Below, piece by piece: positions 1 to 7,115 of a stretch of 40,435 bases of DNA. The stretch spans positions 1 to 40,435 of the forward strand of contig CAMLKW010000013.1 of assembly GCA_946480605.1 (NCBI GenBank), in the 5' to 3' direction. Origin of the DNA: an uncultured Roseateles sp. (GTDB lineage Bacteria; Pseudomonadota; Gammaproteobacteria; Burkholderiales; Burkholderiaceae). The stretch's first letter is position 1, and each line of letters opens with the position of its first letter. The translations under genes were made by a program, and so were the position numbers. Below the pieces are notes generated by a model. That model was not told where the DNA came from. It searched no databases and worked only from the letters and a program-made list of their open reading frames with translations.

Positions 1-20
1 TCGGTTGCGCGGATTCTTCT

Positions 21-233
21 CTATTGCCTTGGTACGGGTGGCGGGTTGCAGGTCACTTTGTCCACAGGCGATATAGCCGTGTGAGCCTCCAGATCGACCA
101 GCCTGTGCGCCATCTCCCCGTGAAACGACCGCAGCGCGTCCTCGATTTGATAGGGAGTTTTCTCAGTCCCCAACACGTTGGACTTATTGCGCCCATCCCA
201 GCTGTAATAGACGTCGTATTCGAACTTGTTCAT
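21..233 (-). CDS. Small hypothetical protein (70 aa)
   Basis: A 70-residue reading frame opening with an ATG and ending just inside the left edge. The N-terminus (MNKFEYDVYYSWDG) looks like genuine protein, with aromatic and charged residues rather than the Arg/Ala/Pro-rich composition of shadow frames. I recognise no family. It lies on the same strand as, and downstream of, the OLD-nuclease/helicase pair and a second small gene, so it may be the last member of that transcript. No clear Shine-Dalgarno sequence precedes it. It could be an independent small gene or a spurious frame. Confidence 0.45.
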   Translation of the reverse strand: MNKFEYDVYYSWDGRNKSNVLGTEKTPYQIEDALRSFHGEMAHRLVDLEAHTAISPVDKVTCNPPPVPRQ

Positions 234-305
234 ATCGCGCCAAAGGTAAACACAGGACGAGAGGATACGGATCGCACTCGCGTCGATGCAGCAACGACGA
301 CGCGG

Positions 306-542
306 TCAGAGCGGCACATCATCCAGCTCGATGCAGAGCGCGTCGAGCAGCCCCGGTGCAGGCCACCACACCTGCGGCACAGGCTTCGGGCTTTTAGCGC
401 TGAAGCCGTGGTCCTCGAACCCAAGCACCAGGATCTGGCCGTTGCGGATCTTGACTCTCACGCGGTCGAGCTGGCGCCAGCGGATTTCTTCCCCGCCGCG
501 CGAGCCGAGAAGACACGCCGTCATTGCGGGGGGCGATGACAA
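306..542 (-). CDS. Small hypothetical protein downstream of the Gabija-like pair
   Basis: The reading frame starts 16 bases after the helicase stop codon on the same strand, which suggests co-transcription. The longest version uses TTG (78 aa); an in-frame ATG at 524 gives 72 aa (MTACLLGSRGGEEIRW) and is equally plausible, since neither start has a convincing Shine-Dalgarno sequence. The middle (RVKIRNGQILVLGFEDHGF) and acidic C-terminus (ALCIELDDVPL) look like a small folded domain. I recognise no family. Its position suggests an accessory role in, or passenger status with, the defence-like operon, which is inference only. Confidence 0.5.
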   Translation of the reverse strand: MSSPPAMTACLLGSRGGEEIRWRQLDRVRVKIRNGQILVLGFEDHGFSAKSPKPVPQVWWPAPGLLDALCIELDDVPL

Positions 543-558
543 CGCGCCGCCGAGGACC

Positions 559-1590
559 TTAGGCCCGCTTGTAGGCCTTCAGCAATGACTCCGGCACGAA
601 GGTCAGGTTGCCTCTTGCCCGGGAGCAGGCGACGTAGAGCTTGTTCCGCGTCTCCGGATTGATGCCTCGGAAGCTGCCGTCATGCCAGGCCTTTACGCTG
701 CCGGGATTCAGGACGACGCACACATCCCGGTATCCGTCGATACCCTTGGACGCACCCCAGTTCTGGGAGAAGCAGCCGTACTTGTGGTGCTCCTTGTAGA
801 AGAGCTTGACCGTCGCCGAATCCTCGTAGAGCGCCGCCACCGCAATCGGGTCGTCCTCGAATCGCACAACGCTGGACCGATCGTCATGCGACTCGACTTC
901 GATGCCGATCCTCTCGGTGATGAATTCGCAGACGCTTTTGCTGCAGCGACGACTCTTCTTCAGGCTGTCGGTGTCGACTTGAATCTTGGCTTTCTTGAAA
1001 CGGGCCTTGTAGGCGCTGTAGTCGTCGTGGAGGCTGCCATTGACATTGCCGTCGCGACTCGTGTCGAACGTGTGCTGATGGAAATCGCCGACGAAAGTCA
1101 TGCTCATGCGGGCCGCGCTGATATCCATCAAGAAGTTGAAGTCGTGCCCGGCGAAATCCTGGACCTCGTCCACAAAGAAGGCGTCGAAGTATTTCTCCAT
1201 CCGCGCCGTCACAGCGTCGACCAGCCCCGACTGTGTGATGAACTTGGCCAGGCGATTGGCGTACAACCAGCGCCCAGCGGACATGTAGCGCCGGTCATCA
1301 GTCAGGCCGTATTGCGGAAAGCGCTGAGGAAGGTTGAACGTCACTCCTCGCGTGTCCTTCTTAGACCGAAGGAAGGGCCGGAAGCAGAAGCCGTGCAGGA
1401 ACCTGAAGTAGGTATAGATCGTGATGTTGGGCGGCACAAACCCAAAACGGTCGATGACCTTGGCGCGCAGGTTGTCGTAGTTGGCCTCTGTGTACGTGAC
1501 CAGCAGAAAGCGCCGCTGCTGGTCAAGTGCAGCGACCAGACGAGTGGTCTTGCCGGATCCCGCGACGGCAAAGACTACGCCCTTATCCAT
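559..1590 (-). CDS. Compact UvrD/Rep-like superfamily 1 helicase (GajB-like)
   Basis: A 343-residue SF1 helicase. Visible motifs are Walker A (AVAGSGKTT, residues 8-16), Walker B (FVDEVQDF, 139-146), motif III (VGDFHQHTF, 167-175), a motif V-type stretch around GASKGIDGY (279-287) and motif VI (YVACSRAR, 319-326). It overlaps the end of the upstream OLD-type nuclease gene by 16 bases, so the two are probably translationally coupled. A class 2 OLD nuclease next to a UvrD-like helicase is the arrangement of the Gabija anti-phage system (GajA/GajB). This protein is much shorter than the roughly 500 residues I recall for GajB, implying loss of the inserted 1B/2B-type subdomains. Helicase assignment is firm; assignment to Gabija proper is an inference. 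Confidence 0.85.
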   Translation of the reverse strand: MDKGVVFAVAGSGKTTRLVAALDQQRRFLLVTYTEANYDNLRAKVIDRFGFVPPNITIYTYFRFLHGFCFRPFLRSKKDTRGVTFNLPQRFPQYGLTDDRRYMSAGRWLYANRLAKFITQSGLVDAVTARMEKYFDAFFVDEVQDFAGHDFNFLMDISAARMSMTFVGDFHQHTFDTSRDGNVNGSLHDDYSAYKARFKKAKIQVDTDSLKKSRRCSKSVCEFITERIGIEVESHDDRSSVVRFEDDPIAVAALYEDSATVKLFYKEHHKYGCFSQNWGASKGIDGYRDVCVVLNPGSVKAWHDGSFRGINPETRNKLYVACSRARGNLTFVPESLLKAYKRA

Positions 1591-3143
1591 ACCACCGCCT
1601 GTTGGATGTATGCCGGCGCGGCCAGCGCAGTGCCCTTCTTCTCCAACAGCTGGAAGGCGGCATCCGTCTTGTTCTTCAGCATGTAGTCCTGGACGCTCAG
1701 ACTCTTGCGACCCTCTGCGAAAAGATCTTCGCAGGTCGCCTTGTTGTCCTGGTACATGCAGACCTCGAAGGTGTGCCTGGCATTGTCAGGATCCGCGAAC
1801 ACCTGGATTGAGGACGACAAATGACTCGCGTAGTTGGCCACGCAGTTGGTCGCGTGGTCATGGTCGTTATCGCGGATGACCGCCACCTTGATGCCGAGCA
1901 GCGTCGCCAGTTCGAGGTAGCGCTTGAAGCTGGTGCCATCGACAGAGATCACGTGCACACCGTCTGCGTCGAGACTGTTTCCAGGCGCGCTGATCTTGTA
2001 GAGCGCCTCCATCAGGATGAACTCAGCGTCCCCCTCGACCAAGATGGCCTTCTTGCATAGCGCCAGTTCCAGGACATTGTTGTCGGGTGCCTTCATGAAG
2101 AACTCAGCGGTGTCCGGGCTAAGTCCCTTGAGGCTGGCGGGCTTCGAAGGGGTCTCCTCGCTCAGGATCTGCACCTTCTTGAGATTCAGGCGAGTCGCAA
2201 TGAAACTGCTGTGCGTGGCGACGAAGAGCTGCTTCTTTACGGAGGCCCGGATGCGCTCGATCAACTTGCGCATGTGGATGTGGCTGAGGTGGTTCTCAGG
2301 CTCCTCCAGAAGCAGCACATTCAGCGCATGCTCCCGGTTGCGCAGCGCAAACTCGGTTTTGATGAAGCACTGGCGGCCCTTGCCCTTGCTATCGACCGGG
2401 ATGTCGCCCTCGGTGATGATGATGTCGGTCTCGATGCTGGCCTTCGGGCTGGTGCGGACATCGAACTTGTAGCCTTCAAGCGCGTCGTTCATCGTCTTGA
2501 ACACGTCGTCCTTGAACTTCGCCTTGGCCTTGCGGTACTCGAACCCGTGCAGATTGCGCTGAGCGACGCTCGCATGCGCTGCGTACATCGAACGCGTGTA
2601 TTCACGCGTGGCGTATTCGTTGTTGATCAGCGAGCTGTCGATCAGCAGATGCCGCAGCGGCTTCGCGAACGGAAGCAAGGCTTCGTCCGTAAAGGTCTGG
2701 AAGTGCACGCCGTAGTACTCAAACGGGAAGTTCTCATGCTTCTCGGCAAGGATGACCTGGATCTCCCTGCTGTACTCATCGATCGGCTTGCACACCATCT
2801 TGATGCCCAGATGGTCGGTCCCCTTGCTGTTGTTGCGGCCATCAAGATCGTGGCGCCCCGCGAGCCCGTCAAAGTAGACCTCGATGAGCAACTCGGGCAG
2901 CTCGGTGAGCTTCCTGCTGCCGCGCAAGAACTCCACGATGCAGTCGGCGTTAAAGAGCGCTTCGAGCCCAATCGCCTCCACCTTGCTGCGGCTGGCGCTA
3001 AGCACAATGTCCAGCGCTTGAAGCACCGAACTTTTGCCTGCTTCATTTCCGCCCACCAGGATGTTCAGCTCTGGATCGAAATCCAATTCCAATGCCTTGA
3101 AACGCTTGAAGTTCCTAAGCACCAACCGTCGAATCGTGCCCAC
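1575..3143 (-). CDS. OLD-family ATP-dependent endonuclease with TOPRIM domain (GajA-like)
   Basis: A 522-residue ABC-type ATPase fused to a TOPRIM nuclease domain. I see Walker A (GGNEAGKSS, about 31-39), Walker B (LLLEEPENHL, about 277-286), the switch histidine (VATHSS, about 311) and TOPRIM acidic motifs (ILVEGDAE with Glu about 370; VISVDG with Asp about 402; RDNDHD, about 424-429). Class 2 OLD proteins of this build cut DNA and, in Gabija, act with a UvrD-like helicase against phage DNA. I chose the GTG at 3143: GGGAGA lies just upstream and the protein then opens directly with the ATPase strand (TIRRLVLRNFKRF). An upstream in-frame ATG at 3212 would add 23 residues lacking family character. 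The helicase gene follows with a 16-base overlap. Confidence 0.88.
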   Translation of the reverse strand: MGTIRRLVLRNFKRFKALELDFDPELNILVGGNEAGKSSVLQALDIVLSASRSKVEAIGLEALFNADCIVEFLRGSRKLTELPELLIEVYFDGLAGRHDLDGRNNSKGTDHLGIKMVCKPIDEYSREIQVILAEKHENFPFEYYGVHFQTFTDEALLPFAKPLRHLLIDSSLINNEYATREYTRSMYAAHASVAQRNLHGFEYRKAKAKFKDDVFKTMNDALEGYKFDVRTSPKASIETDIIITEGDIPVDSKGKGRQCFIKTEFALRNREHALNVLLLEEPENHLSHIHMRKLIERIRASVKKQLFVATHSSFIATRLNLKKVQILSEETPSKPASLKGLSPDTAEFFMKAPDNNVLELALCKKAILVEGDAEFILMEALYKISAPGNSLDADGVHVISVDGTSFKRYLELATLLGIKVAVIRDNDHDHATNCVANYASHLSSSIQVFADPDNARHTFEVCMYQDNKATCEDLFAEGRKSLSVQDYMLKNKTDAAFQLLEKKGTALAAPAYIQQAVVWIRA

Positions 3144-3257
3144 GCTTTCTCTCCCATTTCGATATTTGCGCTGATCTATCGAATGAACCACGCCGAGTGG
3201 CGGATCGAGCATAGGTCACAGTACGGTCGGCGTCCGGCAGGTGGCTGCCGATCGAAC

Positions 3258-3277
3258 ATCCAGCCTGGTGGCTGGAT
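3258..3277. repeat. Perfect 8-bp inverted repeat between the nuclease and DUF4062 genes
   Basis: ATCCAGCC and GGCTGGAT form a perfect 8-bp stem around a TGGT loop, inside the 200-base divergent region between the GTG at 3143 and the ATG at 3344. No T-run follows, so it is not a typical terminator. A shared operator for the two divergent promoters, or a leader hairpin for the DUF4062 transcript, would both fit. I could not pin down either promoter. Confidence 0.5.
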
Positions 3278-3343
3278 AGCAGGCCAACAAACGCCGGCCC
3301 GCTCAACCTGCACAGAACGGCCGCAATTCCGGATACATCGCTT

Positions 3344-4609
3344 ATGCACCGTCCGACCTTCTTCATCTCGTCAACCATCTACGACTTCAAGGACCTTCGG
3401 TCCGCGCTCAAGTTCTATCTGGAAGAGCTTGGCTGCAAGGTGCTGGCGTCTGAGAACAACGACTTCGAGAAGCCACTGGACAAACACTCCTACGAGGCTT
3501 GCCTCAGCACCATCCATTCGGCCGACTACTTCATCTTGCTGATCGGCAACAGAGTCGGCGGCTGGTACGACGAGATCAACCGGATTTCCATTACTCAGCG
3601 GGAGTATCGAGAGGCCTACGAGTTGCACAAGGCCGGCAAGCTCAAGCTTCTGAACTTCGTACGAGCAGATGTCTGGCAGGCCAAGGAGGAGCGCCGTGAG
3701 CTCAACAAGCTACTTGGCACCATGAGCCTAGATGACAAAACTCGCGGCGACATTGCGGGGCATGCCACCAAGGCGGCATCCAACCCCGAGTTCCTGTTCA
3801 AGTTCATCAACGAGGTGTGCCGGAATGAGGAGACAAAGCTCGCCGTTCGGGGGAAAGGATCGGCACCGTCAGGCAATTGGGTGCATGTGTTCTCCGGCTT
3901 CCGAGAGATCGTCGACGTATTGAATGGGCAGGTCCTGTCGTCTATCCCGGTTGAAGACATGACTACAAGGCGGCTGCTGCGACGGGAGTTACGAGATCTG
4001 GTTGGCCAATGCCTCTTCAAGTACAAGGACACCATCCATTCGCCACGCGCCTCCATCGACCGTTTTCATCGGGAGCACCCCATCACGCTGGAAGGCAGGC
4101 ACAACCAGTTCATGCCCGTCAGCCCAAGGCGCTGGGACTCCATCGCTACGCTCTCTATTCACCTTCTCGCTCGCGTGTTGCATCCCGTGGTTCTTCCACA
4201 GGTGCTTTCTCGCCCGGTGTTCCTCGAATTTGACTTGACGACTAACTCGTACACGGAAACGCCGGTTCAAGGAGCCCTGATCCGTCTTCTGGACGAGATC
4301 CGCAGGTTCAACTCGGCAAACACATCAGAGAATCTGGCCATCGTGTTCCAGCACTCCCCGCGGGACCGCCCAAAGCACGCGACCGAGATCATGGTCGAAA
4401 CCGTCAAGCTCGCAGCTCTATTGAACCTGCTCGACAGATGGGTGAACGTGCTCGAACTCTCGGCCAACGTACTCAGACACCTTGACGGCGCTCCCTTCGT
4501 CATGCCTGACCTACGACCCGATTCGCCAGTGCAGGGACTGGATTTAGAACTCCGCGCAGAGAAACCGTCGGAAGACGAAATCACGTCGTACCTAGCCGGT
4601 AATGAGTAG
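3344..4609 (+). CDS. DUF4062 domain-containing protein
   Basis: A 421-residue soluble protein. The N-terminal 120 residues match DUF4062: the opening strand FFISSTIYDFKDLR, then SYEACLSTIHSADYFILLIG, RVGGWYD, and SITQREYREAYELHKAGKL. As I recall, this family has a nucleotide-binding alpha/beta fold related to TIR and nucleoside deoxyribosyltransferase folds, and often forms the N-terminus of STAND-type ATPases. Here no ATPase P-loop follows. The C-terminal 300 residues are unknown to me and have no membrane segment. It is divergent from the OLD/helicase pair, sharing a 200-base intergenic region. A defence or signalling role is plausible from context but unproven. The Shine-Dalgarno sequence is weak. 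Confidence 0.8.
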   Translation: MHRPTFFISSTIYDFKDLRSALKFYLEELGCKVLASENNDFEKPLDKHSYEACLSTIHSADYFILLIGNRVGGWYDEINRISITQREYREAYELHKAGKLKLLNFVRADVWQAKEERRELNKLLGTMSLDDKTRGDIAGHATKAASNPEFLFKFINEVCRNEETKLAVRGKGSAPSGNWVHVFSGFREIVDVLNGQVLSSIPVEDMTTRRLLRRELRDLVGQCLFKYKDTIHSPRASIDRFHREHPITLEGRHNQFMPVSPRRWDSIATLSIHLLARVLHPVVLPQVLSRPVFLEFDLTTNSYTETPVQGALIRLLDEIRRFNSANTSENLAIVFQHSPRDRPKHATEIMVETVKLAALLNLLDRWVNVLELSANVLRHLDGAPFVMPDLRPDSPVQGLDLELRAEKPSEDEITSYLAGNE

Positions 4610-4751
4610 TGTCCGTTTAAGAATCGGCGGTCCGCGCGGTGCCGGGTGCGAATCTGAGGTCCATGCCGCTCGGTTTGGCCCCAGGAATCACCACAGAGAT
4701 CGACATGTGGACGGCTGTAGCAATCTACTTGGTCAAGAAGATCAGTGACGC

Positions 4752-5237
4752 TCAAGCGGCCTTGCGGCCCTTCAGCGGCAACTGCAGCTCCTCCACGTCC
4801 AACGTGAAGTTGAGGGGGACCTGAATAGGCTCCTGTTCCTGGTTCTTGCCGTTGTAGACATCTACATCGGTCTTCAGCTGGAAGCAGTCCCCGACGATCT
4901 GCTGACGTCGCTGACCAAACGACTTGACGAAGTGCGTGCGAGGAGCCTTTTTGTCATCCATGTCTGCCCATAGGGACATGGTGCGATCACCCTTCTTGAA
5001 GCGAACCGCATGCTTGGCGCGGTAGCGTTGACCGTCCTCGTTGGTGCGGTACTCCTCGCGGAAGTATTGGGAGATGTCAGATGCAATCGCGTCAACCACC
5101 GTGCGCACGCTGGGCTTGTGAAGGCCTCGCTGGTACGCCCATTCGGCTACCGCGTGCGGATCGAGCAGTCCATCGCTCCCCACCTCGGATTGGTACCGCT
5201 CGATGTATGCCTTGACCTGATTCCCGTACGCAGACAT
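4752..5237 (-). CDS. Hypothetical protein, third gene of the HigBA-ImmA operon
   Basis: A 161-residue protein beginning MSAYGNQVKAYIERYQ. The ATG at 5237 is preceded by GGGGA at good spacing and lies 22 bases after the stop of the HigA-ImmA gene, so the two are likely one transcript. Longer in-frame starts overlap the upstream gene and lack a ribosome site. The first half looks helical (a region resembling a small DNA-associated domain: DPHAVAEWAYQRGL, VVDAIASDISQYF). The second half is charged (RFKKGDRTMSLWADMDDKK) with a predicted beta-rich end. I do not recognise a family. Its steady position behind a toxin-antitoxin pair makes it a candidate accessory or effector component. Confidence 0.75.
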   Translation of the reverse strand: MSAYGNQVKAYIERYQSEVGSDGLLDPHAVAEWAYQRGLHKPSVRTVVDAIASDISQYFREEYRTNEDGQRYRAKHAVRFKKGDRTMSLWADMDDKKAPRTHFVKSFGQRRQQIVGDCFQLKTDVDVYNGKNQEQEPIQVPLNFTLDVEELQLPLKGRKAA

Positions 5238-5259
5238 GTGATTCCCCAACGGTTTGCAG

Positions 5260-6378
5260 TTAGTCGGTGAACGATCCCCAACCATCGACGTCAGCCGAAG
5301 GCAATACGAACGCACGCACCTTCACCTGGTGCTTGCGCAAGAAATCATGTCGGTCGAGGCGCCGCTGAAGCTGCCCAACCACGAGTCCTGGATGGACCTG
5401 GATGCGTTGTGCGAACCGCAGCACCCGTTCCTCAGAGAAGTACGGCTGCACGCGTGCGATGAAGTCGTCCAACTCCGCGGTCGACACGCAGAAGTCGGCG
5501 CCTGCTGCGTTTGCCCTGCGCTCGCACTCCGGAAGCTCTACCTTCGAATCTCCAACGTCTGTGTCGATGACCGCTTGGTTATCGGCCTTCCCATCCTCGC
5601 GAAGGACGTGCTCAATCTCATGGCGCAAGACGAACCAGAAGTTGTCGATACGGTCGAATCGAAGCGTCATGCCGATGACCGGCTTGGTGTCGTCTAGCCA
5701 GAAGCAAGCGCCGTCCATCTTGGACCCAGCGAGGGGCTCGACGAATACCAGGCGAACACCCGTTTCCGCGAGGATACGAGGAACATGCCGGACCTCCTCC
5801 GGCGACAGGGTGAGCTTCTTCAGCTCGTTGATCGCTGCCATCAGCTTCGTCTTTGAGTACGCCGGCAAGACCTGCTGATTGGCGATGCCGCGCACCCTAA
5901 ACAGCCATGCCAACTGAAGCGGCGTGGTGTCCGCGTGAGCGTCAGTCTTCTTTGCGTTGTAGCCCAGCTGCGGGGTGGCGCCCACTTCATCAATGCCGAA
6001 GAACTCGCAAAAGCGCTGTTCTAGAACTTCGATGTTCTCGCTGGCGCGAATCCAGCCACGGCGGATCATTTCCCGCACCGGGTATTGGGTGTACAGGCGC
6101 GCCTTGCGAGCGACGTTGTCGTTAGGCACCGTCACCTTTGAGAGCTGATACTGGCTCTCCAGGTTCATCCAATAGTCTGGTGACGTGCCAAACGCCTCCG
6201 CAAGGCCCTTCGCCGTTTCGGGCGTGACGGCCCGCTTGCCAGCGATCAGTTCGCTGATGAGGCGCGCGGGGCGGTCCAAGATGTCTGCCAGCTCTTGCTG
6301 GCTCCACTCTCGCGCTTCCAGCTCCTCCCGCAGGAAATCTCCAGGCGGGAACACTTCAGCGGGTACGCGTGCGTTCAT
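5260..6378 (-). CDS. HigA-type XRE antitoxin fused to an ImmA/IrrE metallopeptidase domain
   Basis: A 372-residue fusion. Residues about 10-75 form a HigA/VapI-type helix-turn-helix (WSQQELADILDRPARLISELIAGKRAVTPE split across 25-54, then GTSPDYWMNLE). The C-terminal half is an ImmA/IrrE-like zinc peptidase with the HExxH motif RHEIEH (His253, Glu254, His257) and a downstream Glu286 in a helix that could be the third zinc ligand. It follows the HigB-like toxin by 15 bases. In this class the antitoxin blocks the toxin and represses the operon; the peptidase domain may cleave a repressor or act on the antitoxin itself, which is inference from ImmA/ImmR systems. The ATG is adjacent to the toxin stop. 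Confidence 0.88.
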   Translation of the reverse strand: MNARVPAEVFPPGDFLREELEAREWSQQELADILDRPARLISELIAGKRAVTPETAKGLAEAFGTSPDYWMNLESQYQLSKVTVPNDNVARKARLYTQYPVREMIRRGWIRASENIEVLEQRFCEFFGIDEVGATPQLGYNAKKTDAHADTTPLQLAWLFRVRGIANQQVLPAYSKTKLMAAINELKKLTLSPEEVRHVPRILAETGVRLVFVEPLAGSKMDGACFWLDDTKPVIGMTLRFDRIDNFWFVLRHEIEHVLREDGKADNQAVIDTDVGDSKVELPECERRANAAGADFCVSTAELDDFIARVQPYFSEERVLRFAQRIQVHPGLVVGQLQRRLDRHDFLRKHQVKVRAFVLPSADVDGWGSFTD

Positions 6379-6393
6379 GAGCTCTCCAAGCTT

Positions 6394-6690
6394 CTAGTGA
6401 TAGTCAACGATTTCGACGATACCGACGACCTTGCAGGGGTGATCTCCGCGGATCTCAAGGATCAGGCGCCACTGCAAGTTGAGCCGGATTGAGTGCTGCC
6501 CTTGCCGGTCTCCTTTGAGCTTCTCGAAGTTCAACGACCTCAAGGGCATGAAGTCGCGCTCATCTCGGAAGGCTCGAATCTGCTGCATCCGTCTGCGGTA
6601 CGCACGGACGACCTCTTGTGAGAAACCAGCTGTGAACTGCGGGTCTGTCTCCAGGCGATCTAGGTCGTCATCGTCGAACTCAACTTCCAT
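6394..6690 (-). CDS. higB: HigB-type toxin, RelE/ParE superfamily
   Basis: A 98-residue protein with the HigB/RelE shape: RAYRRRMQQIRAF, then SLNFEKLKGDRQGQHSIRLN, then a strand WRLILEI and a C-terminal VVGIVEIVDYH. These match plasmid-maintenance-type HigB toxins, ribosome-dependent mRNA interferases. It is the first gene of an operon with the HigA-ImmA antitoxin 15 bases downstream, the toxin-first order typical of higBA. There is no Shine-Dalgarno sequence before the ATG, and the predicted -10 box ends only six bases upstream, so the transcript may be leaderless. Confidence 0.88.
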   Translation of the reverse strand: MEVEFDDDDLDRLETDPQFTAGFSQEVVRAYRRRMQQIRAFRDERDFMPLRSLNFEKLKGDRQGQHSIRLNLQWRLILEIRGDHPCKVVGIVEIVDYH

Positions 6691-6696
6691 GTAGGC

Positions 6697-6725
6697 AGTC
6701 TAGGCAAAACCCCCATGGTCGTCAA
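6697..6725 (-). promoter_or_regulatory. Predicted sigma-70 promoter of the higB-higA operon
   Basis: On the minus strand TTGACG (6725-6720) and TAGACT (6702-6697) are separated by exactly 17 bases, a good sigma-70 -35/-10 pair. Only six bases separate the -10 box from the higB ATG, so transcription would begin at or next to the start codon. That agrees with the absence of a ribosome binding site. Confidence 0.6.
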
Positions 6726-6733
6726 TTCCAACA

Positions 6734-6748
6734 TTACACATGGTGTAA
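6734..6748. promoter_or_regulatory. Palindromic operator upstream of higB
   Basis: TTACAC-ATG-GTGTAA is a perfect 6-bp inverted repeat with a 3-base centre, eight bases upstream of the -35 box of the predicted higB promoter. XRE-type antitoxins bind such palindromes to autoregulate. Binding by the HigA domain is inferred from position. Confidence 0.6.
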
Positions 6749-7115
6749 AGACGGTTCTTTGATATTTGTGGCGCCATTCAGCGCGGGCGACCCAGCCAGC
6801 AAGCCCTCTCAGCTCGCCTAGAAGCAGGCTCAGCAAAAGTTCAGGATCGAATGAACAGAGTTCAGAGATCAATGAACTTCGACAACAGAAACACAAGGTT
6901 TCACGCTCACCTCGCCGCAAGTCGAGACCGACTTCACAGCCAGCGCGCCCTCATCTCCCATGAAGGCATGGGTTTATTCATGTTTTGCATGATGCCAGGA
7001 GGCGCTTTGGTTACGGCATGATTACATTGGTTTCCACGCCGCCCGGCCCAGGTCCGGTGTGCTTGGGCCAGCTCCGGGGTTGTCCCAAACACATCCCCAT
7101 GATTGGAGCTTCCCC
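6749..7115. other. Intergenic boundary between accessory block and core-like region
   Basis: About 370 bases without a supportable gene. Base composition changes here from the mixed accessory block to the GC-rich core. A small hairpin CCCATG-aagg-CATGGG lies at 6957-6972, followed by TTTATT, and a short repeat TCATG-ttttg-CATGA follows at 6978-6992. The latter could be an operator or promoter element for pckG, which is speculative. No tRNA 3' end, integrase gene or direct repeat marking an attachment site was seen. Confidence 0.5.

Noticed and set aside
4610..4751. Possible insertion-sequence end at the start of the gap between the DUF4062 gene and the HigA-ImmA operon
   Set aside because: The TGTCCGTTTAAGA stretch recalled IS termini, but no matching inverted copy or transposase exists in the window.
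6749..7000. Attachment site or tRNA remnant at the accessory/core boundary
   Set aside because: No tRNA-like fold, no direct repeat pair and no integrase gene could be found in the window.
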